From contig MU270031.1 of NCBI GenBank assembly GCA_021432635.1, positions 374,118 through 438,117 of the forward strand: a DNA stretch of 64,000 nt. The letters are read 5' to 3'. This stretch comes from Thozetella sp. PMI_491 (taxonomy: Eukaryota > Ascomycota > Sordariomycetes > Chaetosphaeriales > Chaetosphaeriaceae). The position numbers and the translations under genes are program-made. This document shows, piece by piece, positions 35,221-46,709 of this stretch (positions are counted from its first letter, which is position 1; each line of letters opens with the position of its first letter). The notes below the pieces were generated by a model. That model did no database searches. It saw only the letters and a program-made list of their open reading frames with translations, and was not told the origin of the DNA.

Positions 35221-36793
35221 ATGTCTATTCCTGCCTTCTCCGACATTGCCAAGTCGGCCAACGACGTAAGTGTTTTGGTTTTTTTTTTTTGGTTTTTTTT
35301 TTACTCGGCTTAATTCGATTTCGAGAGCTTTGTTCTAGCTCCGGCCGCACCCGGAAGCGGCATTTTGTTTTGCTTCCACTCTATCCCTTATCCCCCCTCT
35401 TGCGCCGCGCTCATAATTCGCAATCATGCTGACAGCTGCGCGCCTCGCGCTCTTCTCTAGCTCCTTAACAAGGACTTCTACCACCTCTCGGCCGGTACCA
35501 TCGAGGTCAAGAGCAACACGCCCAACAATGTTGCTTTCAAGGTGACCGGCAAGAGCAGCCACGACAAGGCCACCACGGGCACTGTACGTCGTCTACCTCC
35601 AATGCATCCGTCCGAGCTTCCCGTCGGTCGCGCCCGGCTCCTCAATGGGTCAGCCGGGAGCTCCCCTAGGCGGAAGGAGCAGAGAGCAAGCACGAGCTAA
35701 CCACAAGTCGCGCAACGCAGATTGAGGGAAAATACACGGACAAGCCTCTCGGTACAGCAGCTGTTCCTCCCCCCTCATCCCCTAGTGAAGGCAGTGTAGA
35801 TAGCCCGCGGCCGGCTCAGCTCAAGCCAAAGCGGATGCGGAGCCGGCCGCGTCCTCCCCGGCCGCCGTCCCTGATAATAGGCGGCATCATGGGCCCGAGG
35901 CTGCACGGCTATCCGCTGTGGATCACTCTTGCGCTCTCGCCAGGCAGCCCAACTGACGTATTTCTAACTTATCGTCGTCCAGGCTTCACCCTCACCCAGA
36001 CATGGAACACCGCCAACGCCCTGGAGTCCAAGGTGGAGTTTGCCGACAACCTCGCTAAGGGCCTCAAGGCCGAGGGTATCTTCAGCTTCCTTCCCGCCAC
36101 CCAGGCGCGCGGCGCCAAGTTCAACCTCTACTTCAAGCAGCCCAGCTTCCACGGCCGTGCCTACTTCGACCTGCTCAAGGGCCCCACCGCCAACATCGAC
36201 GCCGTCATCGGCCACGAGGGCTTCCTCGCCGGTGCCCAGGCCGGCTACGACGTCCAGAAGGCCGCCGTCACCAGCTACAGCGCCGCTGTCGGCTTCGCCG
36301 CCCCCACCTACACCGCCGCTGTCACTGCTAGCGACAACCTGAGCGTCTTCGCCGCCAGCTACTACCACAAGGTCAACAGCCAGGTCGAGGCTGGCGCCAA
36401 GGCCACCTGGAACTCCAAGAGCGGCACCAACGTCGGCCTTGAGGTCGCCAGCAAGTACCGCCTCGACCCGGTCTCCTTTGTCAAGGTTTGTACCCTCCTC
36501 GTGCCATCGCCCTTCGTCGCATAGCGGCCCGGAGAGAAGACAGAAACGCTGACTGGATTTGTTTGCCCCACAACTAGGCTAAGATCAACGACCGCGGTGT
36601 CGCCGCTGTCGCCTACAACGTCCTCCTCCGTGAGGGCGTCACCTTCGGTATTGGTGCTTCCTTCGATACCCAGAAGCTCGACCAGGCCACCCACAAGGTT
36701 CGTTCGCCCAACCCATCCGGGTACCCTCTGTTTTCGGGACCAGGCACTAACATCAGCTCGCAGGTCGGCACCAGCTTCACCTTTGAGTCTTAA
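35221..36793 (+). CDS. por-1: Mitochondrial outer membrane porin (VDAC)
   Basis: Six exons, 35221-35265, 35461-35583, 35721-35751, 35983-36485, 36578-36697, 36764-36793, give 283 aa, the normal length of VDAC. It is the beta-barrel channel for metabolites and ions in the outer mitochondrial membrane. The N-terminus (MSIPAFSDIAKSANDLLNKDFY) forms the amphipathic helix. Alternating beta-strand sequence follows, including FTLTQTWNTAN and the family signature region around AKATWNSKSGTNVGLEVASKYRLDP. The C-terminus ends with KVGTSFTFES. Four of the five introns are in phase 0. Context is ordinary housekeeping. Confidence 0.96.
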
Positions 36794-37149
36794 TTACTCG
36801 GATGAAAGTGGGTACGAGGTGTGCCAGGTGGTTTGCTAAGATACCCCTTCTCGTGATAAGGGGATGGCCAGATACCATTCGGATTCTCTTGCTCGGGCGA
36901 GGGACCGGCGCCTCCACAGCTGTACCATAGACTAGAGAAAAGGACGCTGCATTCTAGGTGGCCCGTCATTTGACTTGTAGAATAGACGAACAGCTACCAA
37001 TCCCCATTGGGGTAATATGTGTGTAATACCCCCGGTCCTGTTGCATGTGCTCGTGACCAAATGCAGTGGTCTATGCGATCTATACTGTTTGTACATGGTT
37101 TACAAATACGTGTCGCGGCCGATGCCCCAAACTCTTTCGACATATTCCC
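36794..37149. other. Convergent 3' flanks
   Basis: About 350 bp between the porin stop and the stop of the J-protein gene on the other strand. No gene seen. Confidence 0.6.
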
Positions 37150-38116
37150 TCACTTAGCCGCTCGTCTCTTAGTCTTGCTACTACCGGGCTTGTTCCACCA
37201 GATCCCAGATAATAGCAAAGGGGCACCGACGGCAACCAGCAGAATGCCCGAGATAACGAAGAAGCCTTGAGCAATGCCCATGTCCTCTGGCTGGTGCGTC
37301 TTTTTGCTGGCACGGTCGGCCCGCCGAACATCTCCTGCCTGACCGGTTCGCTCGTGGCCCTCGCGGTCAAAATGCGGCACGTCGTCGTGGTGGCCATACG
37401 GGTCCTGCCCCGGGCCCATGCCGCCCCATTGACCGGCTCCAGCCCACCCGCCGGACCCGGCGCCCGTGCCCGGGCTTCCCCCCGCCGCCGCGCCTCCGGT
37501 GCTCTCGTCATGCGCCTGCTTACGCTTTTCACCGTGCGCGCCCCAGCCTCCAGACCGGAAGAAGCTCGGCGGCGGCCCAGTAAAGGTGCCACGTCGCTTG
37601 CTCAAGCCGCTAGGGGGTCGGCCACCGGCCGGGTTCGTGCTATGGTACGATCCCTGGCGCGCATGCACGTGGGCATGGGGATGTGAATGGATCCGGAGGA
37701 CATCGCGGTCGTACCGAGCGCGCTTGTCGCCGTGCGAGAGGACGCCATAGGCCTCGCTGATGCGCATGAAACGCTGGCTCGCCGCGGGGTCGGAGGGGTT
37801 GTGGTCGGGGTGATGCGTCTTGGACAACTTGTAAAACGACCTTGGGAACGGGGAGCCGAGTTAGCACGGAGGCAGGAGGGGCGCGACGGAAGTGAGAGGC
37901 AGAGGGGAATCCGGGGTCCTACTTCTTGATGTCTGTAGGCGATGCATCAACGGATACGTTCAAGATCTCATAGTGGTTCCTTTTGCCGTCATCTCTGCGG
38001 GGCAGGGTAGTGTGGAAGCTGCGCGCTTGATGCTGGGGGAGGCTTTTGGCGGCAGCAGAATGGAAGCCCAGCCCGAGGCATTGGGCCGCTCGGGTAGGAG
38101 GATAGCGGAGTGGCAT
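37150..38116 (-). CDS. J-domain (DnaJ-like) protein with C-terminal membrane anchor, probably mitochondrial
   Basis: Two exons on the minus strand, 38116-37923 and 37840-37150, joined at an AAG codon for 294 aa. The first ~50 residues are basic, rich in Arg/Ser/Ala and poor in acidic residues (ARSFHTTLPRR), as expected of a mitochondrial targeting sequence. The J-domain spans about residues 54-115 with the essential HPD at 75-77 and the usual Tyr-Asp-Arg end (ARYDRD). A long Gly/Ser/His-rich disordered stretch follows, then one hydrophobic helix (about 257-280) and a basic tail (KTKRRAAK). It should stimulate an Hsp70 at a mitochondrial membrane. The architecture resembles yeast Jid1 and animal DNAJC30, but I cannot assign orthology. 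Confidence 0.85.
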
Positions 38117-38532
38117 CCCTCATCCCGAGCGCTGGCCGACGTGGGACCGATGTTGAGCGTTTCCGGGCGTGGAGGGCAGCGAGCCTCTGGCGTGTCGAGC
38201 AGGGAGGGAGGGTATCGGAGGAAGCTCGGAGCCAAGGTGACGAAATCGACTTCTCCGTTGGGAACTGCTGTGTGGCGTGTGGCGCATGCTCTAGAGAATG
38301 TGGCTAGTGAGTATGCAAACTGCTCGTGTGGGGAGGTGCCAAGCCACAGCTACCCCTCCACGCCCTGGCCAGGCTGGGATGACGCTCTGGGGGAGAATGA
38401 CTGGTGGTGGGGTTCTGCACCCTTTCGACCTACCGGCGACTGGAGAAAATAACGAAGGCGGCAGGTTACACATCGACTTCTTGCCTGGAGCAAGTCTTCT
38501 ACCTTGAGGAACTTTCACCCAGGACGGTCACC
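38117..38532. other. Divergent promoter region between the J-protein and MetAP2 genes
   Basis: About 415 bp separating divergent start codons, so the two promoters overlap or abut. No gene seen. Confidence 0.6.
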
Positions 38533-40161
38533 ATGGCCGCCCAAATACCCACAGACGAGCTCCAGAAGCTCAACGGTATGTATTGGTATTTATTTTTCTA
38601 CTGCGCGGGGTTGCTTTTTGTTTGGACACCCACGCGTAGATACCCGGGCACACAATCCATAGACCGCACCCATGCGCTAACCATGGGCCGGGGCGTTGTA
38701 CGCGTGAAGTCAAGGAAGATGCCAATGTCAACGGAAAGCCAAATCCGAGCCCGGCGACTGCCACCAACGGCAACCTGAACCACGACAGTGACGACTCGGA
38801 CGACGACGGCGAGGACAATGCCGCCGCTGCCGGCGCAGGTGCCGCCTCGGGTGCGGCCAAGAAGAAGAAGAAGAGGAAGCCCAGGAAGAAGAAGAAGGCG
38901 CCCACCGTCCAGTCGGACCCCCCTCGCGTGCCCATCGCCCAGCTGTTCCCTAACAACAGCTACCCCACCGGCGAGGAGGTCGAGTACGTCAACGAGAACC
39001 GCTACCGCACCACCAACGAGGAGAAGCGCCACCTGGACAACCTCAACAGCGACTTCCTGACCGACTACCGCCATGGCGCCGAGGCGCACCGGCAGGCCCG
39101 CCAGTGGGCCCAGAAGAACATCAAGCCCGGCTGGACCCTGACCGACATTGCCAACGGCATCGAGGACAGCGTGCGGGCCTTGGTCGGCCATCAGGGCCTC
39201 GAGGAGGGCGACGGCATCATCGCCGGCATGGGCTTCCCCACCGGTCTCAGCCTGAACCACTGTGCCGCCCACTACACCCCCAACGCCGGCAACACGATGG
39301 TGCTGCAGGAGAACGATGTCATGAAGGTCGATATCGGCGTTCACGTCAACGGGCGCATCGTCGACAGCGCCTTCACCCTGGCCTTCAACCCGCAGTATGA
39401 CAACCTGCTCGCTGCGGTCAAGGCGGCCACCAACGCCGGCGTCAAGGAGGCCGGCATCGACGCCCGCCTCGGCGAGATCGGCGGCGTCATCCAGGAAGTA
39501 ATGGAGAGCTACGAGGTCGAGATCAACGGCACCACCTACCCGGTCAAGTCGATCCGCAACCTCAACGGCCACACTATCAACCATTACAGCATCCACGGCT
39601 CCAAGAGCGTACCCATTGTCAAGACTAACGATCAGACTAAGATGGAGGAGGGTGACATCTTCGCCATCGAGACATTTGGCAGCACCGGCAACGGTTACGT
39701 GCGGGATGAGGGAGAGATCTCGCATTACGCCAAGATCGCCGACGCACCCAAGGTCGACCTGCGCCTAACTTCGGCCAAGAACCTGCTCCGCGTCATTGAC
39801 AAGAACTTCGGTACCTTGCCCTTCTGCCGTCGATACATCGACAGGCTAGGCCAAGACAAGTATCTCCTCGGGGTAGGTTGATGAGACCCTATCCCCCCCA
39901 CCGCTCCTACTATACGAGCCCATTGTTCTTTGCATTTGTGCTGATGATAATTTCGTTCCAGCTGAACAACCTGGTCTCCAGCGGCGTGGTCGAGGCCTAT
40001 CCGCCCCTGGTTGACAAGAAGGGCTCGTACACCGCCCAGTATGAGCATGTAGGTCATTCCCGCCAACACCCGGAGCTACTGTGCGGTTGCTGACGCAGAA
40101 TCAGACTATCCTTCTCCGACCGACCGTAAAGGAGGTCATCAGCCGAGGAGATGATTACTAG
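38533..40161 (+). CDS. map2: Methionine aminopeptidase 2
   Basis: Four exons, 38533-38575, 38710-39872, 39962-40048, 40105-40161, giving 449 aa. It removes the initiator Met from nascent cytosolic proteins with small second residues. The N-terminal extension has an Asp-rich stretch followed by a Lys-rich block near residues 50-70, the ribosome-associating region typical of type 2 enzymes. The dinuclear metal ligands are D222, D233, H302, E335 and E430. Their spacings (11, 69, 33, 95) equal those I know for human MetAP2. The last exon uses the second of two nearby AG acceptors, so that [12 protein letters not shown] is restored; the first would insert two residues. Confidence 0.97.
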
Positions 40162-40753
40162 AGTGCAACACATACCTCTTTCGGTTATGCATAGCTTAGG
40201 AAGTTGTGTGATGCAAGAAATACAAGGATTCTGGTTTTCGCAGCTTCCTACCCATAGGAATAGGGATTTCGCCTGCCTGATAGGTCTTTCTCTGTGCCAG
40301 GAGCGATCTTATCATTGTGCATAACAAAAAAGCGGCCGAGGAAACTCTTCTAGCGCAAATTTATTGATATCTCAGTACGGCGTGTGCGAATCGCCCGCGT
40401 GCCTACCTCTTCTTTGATCAGTCTTTCCCTAGGGGCTCGGGCCCCTTTGTGTGAGGGGCTTTGTTGACACCCCTAAACTTAGCTCGTGGCCGTTACGAAT
40501 CCGGACGATTGAGCTTCAGTGGTCGAAATTCCTCAATAAGCCCCTGCGCGTTATGCTTTCTTTCAAAAAAAAATTAATTCATACGAAATGGGAACAGATC
40601 TAACAACCATACAGGGAGTGAATTGTACATATCGAACAAGGCCCTCCCCCTTAGATTTCACCAGGTCTCCTACCCTTGGCCAGTATCCCAATTTCTACCG
40701 TTCTCTTGTGCATCTCCGTATCGGTTCCCATTAGATTATCTGAAATCGACGAG
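40162..40753. other. Intergenic region
   Basis: About 590 bp with somewhat lower GC than the flanking genes. It should contain the 3' flank of the MetAP2 gene and the promoter of the kinase-like gene. No gene seen. Confidence 0.55.
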
Positions 40754-43082
40754 ATGGCTCCGACAAAAATCGTGATTGTCGACGCCCACCAACGAGAGTT
40801 CCGAGAGCTGCAGCGCCGGCAGCGGAGTTACTTCAAGTATTGGCGTACTGGTAACAGTTTGCGATGGAACGAACGTGCCCTGAAACCTACTTGGCGCAGA
40901 TACCGCATTCCTAGGCCTGGGAAATGGGAGGGTATCGAATCCAAAAAGGATCTGGCTCCCCCCGTTGGCCCTCCCGCGGCCCGCCTGAGCCTACATGAAG
41001 TTACTCCCGCCAGGGGTGAACCAGCACAAGACCATAGAGGCGTCATCGAGCCACGCGCCAGAGCCGTGGCAGGTGTTCTTGATGCATACGAAATCCGGTT
41101 GAACCGGGTCCTCGGGTGGGGCGGCCTGGGTCTGGCTGCCCTGTTCGATATTCGGGAGGACGGTGAAGATCCCCTTGAATGGAAAAAGGTGGTGATCAAA
41201 TGTGACTTGGTGGCGCCAGCACCTGGAGAGGACTACCTGGTGGAGGAAGAAAAAGCTTGGCACAGGGTACAGGACTATCAAGAGCCCTCTGCAATGTCTT
41301 CAGGCTCTAATCAGCTGACACGCCACGATAGCTATTCCAGACCGCGAAGCATCTCGTGCAAGAGTATCGCTTCACGGATACTGAAGAGCCCGTCCGCGCC
41401 CGCCCAGTCACCAGAAATATGTCGAAGCGCGGACAAAGGGGGGTACGGCTTATGGACCAGAGGTCTGCTCTCAACGAAGCTCGAAGCATGCTTGCAATGG
41501 AATACCTGGAGCACGGCAGCCTTGCCAAATGTATAAAAAAGCTAAATGACCGACAAGAACAGTTCAGCAACCGCCAGCTGTGGATGCTTGCGGATTGCCG
41601 TGAGTAACTGCTGTAAGCTCGTCTAGACAGGGGGCGTCTGGCTGACATGCTCAGCACAGTGTTCAGAGCAATCATAGGGATGGCACACCCGCCCCGGCTA
41701 CAGGCCGAGGCGGCAGGCGAGGAGCTCGGGGAAGACCTGATCGATGAGGCTCTCCCGCCTCCACATCAAGCGCCGGTGATGAGCGACGACATCATCCATT
41801 TCGACCTAGAACCGTCGAACAGTAAGCCCACTCAGCTCTCCCATTGAAGCTAGGTCATGGCTCTCGGGTGTAATTGCTTCAGCTAACGCGAACGTATAGT
41901 ACTTATAGGAGGTATCGCCCGTTGCAACGGCCACGACGCAATGCCCACTTTCAAGGTTCGACCCATGACCCATCTTGGTGTGCTGCTGGCTGTTTGAACG
42001 CTTACCATAAAATCTGGCCCACCCTACAGGTCGGAGATTTTGGCATCATGGCGGACATGCGCGAACTTAAAGAGGACAGCGATTATAAGCATGCTACCCC
42101 CACAGGCTCAACCCCGAGCACTGTCGGATCTGGGCCGTAGGCTGACCTTCATTTTTTGCTTCTTCTCCAGGATGAATCTCTGGCAAAGCCGAGATAATGG
42201 TAAAGACAGCCATTGCACGCCGGTACGTCGCATGTGAAGCGTTTCTGCCCCTTGCGTATACCTTTTACCAATGCTGAATGGTCGAGTAGGAACAATTTAC
42301 GGAAGAGTGGGACTACATCAGGGATATGCCCTTCGAAAACCAACGGGTCAGAGTAGCGGGCAACTACACCTGGAAAACCAACTTATACCAGTTCGGCACG
42401 ACGCTCTGGTCTGTCGTGACGGGCTACGGACCACCGCCGCCGTTCGCTGCTCTGGATCCGTTTGTAGCTGACCATGTGTGGGACGCGGCGGCGAGTCAAT
42501 ACAGATACGTCTGGAGCTATGCCACCGGCATGCAAGATCCAGCGTACGACGACATCGATGCCAAGTTCCGGGACCTCATCGTCGACTGCATGAAAGAGCG
42601 CCCAGACGACCGGCCCGAGATGCGGGCCATCGAGCAGCTCATCCGGCGCAAGCTCGCGCAGGCCTGGCCCAACCGCCGCCAGGACTCGAACTGGGCGAAG
42701 GACTTCTGGCAGAGTCCCGGGCCGCCGCCGCCACAGACGGAAAATAACTTGAAAAGGGTTAGTTGATAAAGTCCCCTCCCCGTCCCCCGTTAGTACTAGT
42801 TCCAGAGCTGGGCTGATGTGAAGTCTGTAACCGTAGTTTCTAAATGGCCAGATCACCCTGGCACAGTACCAGCCCGCCGCTGATGGGAACGCCGGCGCCG
42901 GCGCGGGCGGCCAGAGCGGTGGTGGGCAAGGCAACAACAACCAACAAGACGGTGCAGACGATGACAGTGACGGCTTGAGCGACGACAGCGACGAAGGAGG
43001 GGGCTCTGGAGACGAATACGAAACCAGTGATGATGAGGAGGAGGAGGAAGAAGAAGAGGAAGAAGACGAAGAGGAAGAGTGA
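40754..43082 (+). CDS. Fungal protein-kinase-like protein with atypical catalytic loop
   Basis: Eight-exon model: 40754-41266, 41341-41599, 41660-41821, 41900-41955, 42030-42136, 42171-42222, 42290-42757, 42837-43082, giving 620 aa. Kinase landmarks are a glycine-rich loop (LGWGGLGLAALF), the ATP Lys149 in VVIK, LAMEYLEHGSL, a catalytic loop HFDLEPSN (304-311) where typical kinases have HRDLKPxN, and an intact DFG (333-335). An activation segment TPEQFTEEWDY and a helical C-lobe follow. The C-terminus is a long Gly/Asn then Asp/Glu-rich tail. The loop keeps the catalytic Asp and the metal Asn but changes Arg and Lys, a pattern I associate with a fungal-specific family of kinase-like proteins. 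Activity is uncertain. The exon 5-6 junction is weak, because the intron would be only 34 nt. Confidence 0.7.
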
Positions 43083-45084
43083 GTGACCCTAAGGTCTTAA
43101 CTAAGATCTAGCGAGACTCCAAAGAGTCTCTGAGCACTACGATACACTAGATGAGGGAGCAAAGGAGATGATATATGTTTCTTTTTTTTCTCTCCAAGGA
43201 TGACGGCCGGCATTCTGTTTTGGCTCTGTTTATTAACACTACTATGTTCGGGAAGAGGAACTGATGGTGTGTGTATACCTGGTAGTTCGGCCATGTTGCC
43301 TCTTTGGGTTATTTACTTGGGTGAAGGAATGCAAAGTGCACCCCGGAGTCCGGCCCAACCGCTGAGCACCTTCTGGATTGGCATTTCTAGCTCCCATAGG
43401 TTAAGCCAAGAGGAACGTGGAAGTTAGTGGTATAAGAGAGTGCGCCCCCCCCCCCCCCCCCCCTTTCTCCCTCACAGGGTGGGCGAATATGCCGGTGTGT
43501 TATACAAGGCACACAAAAGCTGTGAAAGTCGTGTAACACATGCATAGGGAGTTTGTGCCTGGTGGCGCCTCTGGGTGGCATTAGGGCCAAGCTTCGCTGC
43601 AGAAACAGCTGCAAGCAGGCCGTCCCAGGGATTGGTCAATCGCCGAGAGACCCCGAATCTCAACTGTGTGCATCATGGCGTCATCGGCTCCCTAGGGCCA
43701 GGAGATCCCTCGGTCCGGCTGCCCGTCACGCTGGAAGCTCACGGCCACTGAGTGGGAGGACCGGTTTCTTAGGGCTTTGCCACGGCGGCTAGAGCCATTG
43801 TCTGCCTTGTCTGCGTTGGCAGTTGGCACTACAGGCAGGCCGGCCGGTCTCGAAGGTTCCAGGTTGCCAGGGCCCGAGCCAGCCCCGACTTCCCGAGTAG
43901 TGCCCTCCAGAGATCGACCCGCGGCATACGGGATGAAGAAGGGCGGGGGGGCAAATGGGGGCAAATGGGGCAAAGGGGGGGGTTGGCAGGCAAGGTTAGT
44001 GAGTGATCGCGTGAGGGGCTGGCCCTTCAAAGCCCTCCTCGGCGCCCAAAGGCGTCTCCTCTTCGCTGGTGGGGTTCCACTTCTCCGGTTCCAGTCCGGC
44101 GCTTCCGCCGTCGCGATTGGTCCGGTTCACGCACTCGAGCCCGTTCCCCCGGCCAAGCCGTTTCCGACTTTTTTCAACTGCCCCCGCGCCACTGGCATCG
44201 GGTCAAATAGGCGTGGAGCTCGCCTGCCGGCTACAAGAAATTGTGCGACACGGGGGGGCTCGCGTGCCCTTCTGAGAGATACCCGACGAGACTCTGCTGA
44301 GAAGCCGACAGAAACTTTTTTTTTCCTCGGGAAGCAGGAGCTGGGGCTTCGGGAACAAGATAGGATCTCCTCTGGGGGCGCAAACCCAATCGCAGCAGGC
44401 CAAAGGTTCTTCCGCACAGCTTGCAGACTCCCGTCCCGGAGACCAGAGACAATAGAATTACAGGTGGGATCCGGTGGAATCCGAGGTTGCCGGGCGGCTG
44501 TTGGCTTTTTATTGTAACCCACGTGCCAGTGCGCTGGCTCAGGTCGCCACGGGACCCCCGTCTTGATCCGATAAGATTTCGCGCTCGCCAATCACGAAAA
44601 CTTTTTTTGGCGATTCCGCAAAAAGGCGCATCCTTGTTATTTGGCCTACGAAGTACCCGCTGCCGCACCCTTTTTTTTCTTCCCTCCCGGCCATACTTCT
44701 AATCTCTTGCCCTTTGCATGAACAACAACCGCGCCAACCTGGTCGCTCTCTAATAACAGGCTGGTATCCTCGACAACGCGAAGGCCGTTTCGTCGAGTTG
44801 AGTCATACTTCTTTTATTTTTAATCGCAGCGCATAGCGAGGCGTCGCTCAATTCTTCGTCGTCGGATACCCCCTATCATTTTTTTTCTCCTCTTGCTATT
44901 GCGAGGAGCCCGCGACAGCGAGAACCGGAGATTCGGACTGAGGAACACTCCGCACCGAGACTCGGCGCCCACCACCAACACCACAAGCGACGAAAACCAG
45001 AACCCTACAAGCAAGGTCGAGAGAAAAAAAAAAGCTATAGACCAGAAACCCACCTCCCTACACATTGCAAGCACTCGAGACACG
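43083..45084. other. Intergenic region left of the UPS2-like gene
   Basis: About 2 kb with no supportable gene. It contains an uninterrupted C run near 43446-43463, runs of G/A near 43951-43981 with a repeated GGGGGCAAAT unit, and long stretches of T. The last 300 bp is probably the leader of the UPS2-like gene. Confidence 0.5.
43446..43463. repeat. Poly-C homopolymer tract
   Basis: Run of about 18 C residues followed by pyrimidines. Homopolymer length may not be exact in the assembly. Confidence 0.7.
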
Positions 45085-45678
45085 ATGAAGGTCTTCTCCA
45101 ACTCGGTGACCTTCAACTACTCCTGGGAGGAGGTATCCATTGCCAACTGGCAAAAGTACTCCCCCTGGAACGAGAAGTGCACGCATGTCATCGCCGTCGA
45201 CACCCTCTCCCGCACCGTCGACCCGGCCACCGGCATCCTACGGACGGAACGCCTCATCACCTGCAAGCAGAGCGCGCCGGAATGGCTCAAGTCCATCTTC
45301 GGCGGCGTCGATGAGAGCCAAGTGTTCGAGACGTCGTACATCGACCCGCACAGCAAGACGGTCACCATGGTCGCGCAGAATCTGACCTGGAGCAACCTAA
45401 TCAATGTGCAAGAGACGGTCATCTACCGGCCGCTCAACGACCACCAGACGCAGTTCGAGCAGGCTGCCAAGATCACGGCCCTCTGCGGCGGCTGGCAGCG
45501 CATCAAGAGCAACATTGAGGATGCCCTCGTCAAGCGCTTCCACGAGAACGCCCTCAAGGGCCGCGAGGGCTTCGAGGCCGTGCTGGCCATGAGCAGGAAG
45601 GTGTTCGCTGAGGAGCGCGAGCGCGAGAAGATGGCTCTCATCCAAGCTCAGGCCGTGAACATCCGGATGGTCGCGTAA
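45085..45678 (+). CDS. ups2: PRELI/MSF1-domain lipid-transfer protein, UPS2-like
   Basis: Single exon, 197 aa. The N-terminus MKVFSNSVTFNYSWEEVSIANWQKY aligns well with the UPS2/UPS3 and SLMO/PRELID3 branch as I remember it, rather than with UPS1. HVIAVDTLSR, TERLITCKQSAPEWL and a C-terminal helix with RFHENALKGREGFEAVL follow. The PRELI domain covers almost the whole protein. In yeast Ups2 pairs with Mdm35 in the mitochondrial intermembrane space and moves phosphatidylserine to the inner membrane for phosphatidylethanolamine synthesis. No targeting presequence is seen, as expected for Mdm35-dependent import. Orthology to UPS2 rather than UPS3 cannot be settled here. Confidence 0.88.
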   Translation: MKVFSNSVTFNYSWEEVSIANWQKYSPWNEKCTHVIAVDTLSRTVDPATGILRTERLITCKQSAPEWLKSIFGGVDESQVFETSYIDPHSKTVTMVAQNLTWSNLINVQETVIYRPLNDHQTQFEQAAKITALCGGWQRIKSNIEDALVKRFHENALKGREGFEAVLAMSRKVFAEEREREKMALIQAQAVNIRMVA

Positions 45679-46178
45679 GGATCGGATGGCGAGACAAGCA
45701 AAGAAAAAAACAAGAGCGCGTATACAACATCAAGACCCCGAGACCACGACACCCGGACACCCGACCCCGAGAGGTGAATTACGACGCCAAAAGCGCCCCA
45801 TGACATATTTGCACTTCTTTGGTGTCCGGGTCGCATTACATATTTGTTTCCGGCAAGCAGGCATGGTTTACCACAAAAAGCATTAGATTTTGGGGCGGCG
45901 GCTTTGGTACTTGGGCGTCGCGGCATATTTGGCTTTCGCACACACTCATGTGTGTCTAGAAGGAGTTAAGGAATACCCATGCATGGCTTCAGGGATAGAA
46001 GAGGCCTCGCCTCGGCTCGCGGACACCGCAGCCTCGAGACGAGCTTTATGAGAAGTAGAGGTTAGATCATGGGTCATTTGGTCGAGTATTTAAATAAAAT
46101 ACACTCTTCTCCCTCCTTCCGCGAACACGACTTCATGATATATGACTTGATGATTCCCTAGCCTGCCTCATGGCCAAC
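45679..46178. other. Convergent 3' flanks
   Basis: About 500 bp between the UPS2-like stop and the stop of the small acidic gene on the other strand. No gene seen. Confidence 0.55.
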
Positions 46179-46709
46179 TTATCTATCTGTTGTCTCTTCG
46201 CCCTCTTGACCGGTCTGTTTTTCTAGCTTGTCCAGACATTTGCGCTCATATACCTTGATCAAGCGCTTGGTATCTTGGTCCAGCGCCTCGCCGTTGCCCT
46301 CGCCAAACACCTGGTGGATGAAGGACGCGGCTTCCTCGTACCTCCGGAAAAAATAGAGCTCCTCCACCGCGTGCAGCAGCTCCTGGGCAGCCGGCTTAGA
46401 TACGCTCTCGGCCAACGGCAGCTCAATAGTTTGCCAGACCTGAGAAGGGATGTGAGCAGCCGTGAGTCCGATCGACTCGTCGCAAGCGTGCAAAAGCCAG
46501 CAGGGGATGCCCACCTCTCCGTTATTTATCTTGGGGCAGTACTCTTGCTTCAAGGCCAGATACTCCTCCTCAGACTGGGCGGTCCTGTCCTTCTTCGCAG
46601 CAGCGCCTCCTCTGTCGTTCTGCCCGTTCGCCGAGGTCGCACCTTCGTCGCCCGCCTCGTCATCCGAAAGGGCAATGTTGAAGAGGCCCGACTGAAGATC
46701 GTCTTCCAT
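46179..46709 (-). CDS. Small acidic hypothetical protein
   Basis: The frame is open for 176 codons from the ATG at 46709. However, an in-frame 75-nt segment (46514-46440) has a GTGGGC donor and a TTCTCAG acceptor and is probably an intron. Splicing gives exons 46709-46515 and 46439-46179 and 151 aa, joining KINNGE to VWQTIELPL. The N-terminus is acidic (MEDDLQSGLF, SDDEAGDEG). The C-terminal half is helical, with AAQELLHAVEELYFFRRYEEAASFI resembling a single helical-repeat (TPR-like) hairpin. I do not recognise the family. It shares a 467-bp divergent promoter with the YFH7-like gene. Confidence 0.75.
   Translation of the reverse strand: MEDDLQSGLFNIALSDDEAGDEGATSANGQNDRGGAAAKKDRTAQSEEEYLALKQEYCPKINNGEVGIPCWLLHACDESIGLTAAHIPSQVWQTIELPLAESVSKPAAQELLHAVEELYFFRRYEEAASFIHQVFGEGNGEALDQDTKRLIKVYERKCLDKLEKQTGQEGEETTDR

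Noticed and set aside
36040-36342. Alternative-frame open reading frame inside porin
   Set aside because: Pro/Ser/Thr/Arg-rich product is a frame-shifted shadow of the conserved VDAC exon.
38598-39725. 375-codon open frame antisense to methionine aminopeptidase 2
   Set aside because: It mirrors the GC-rich third positions of the real gene and has a Val/Leu/Asp-rich antisense composition with no family resemblance.
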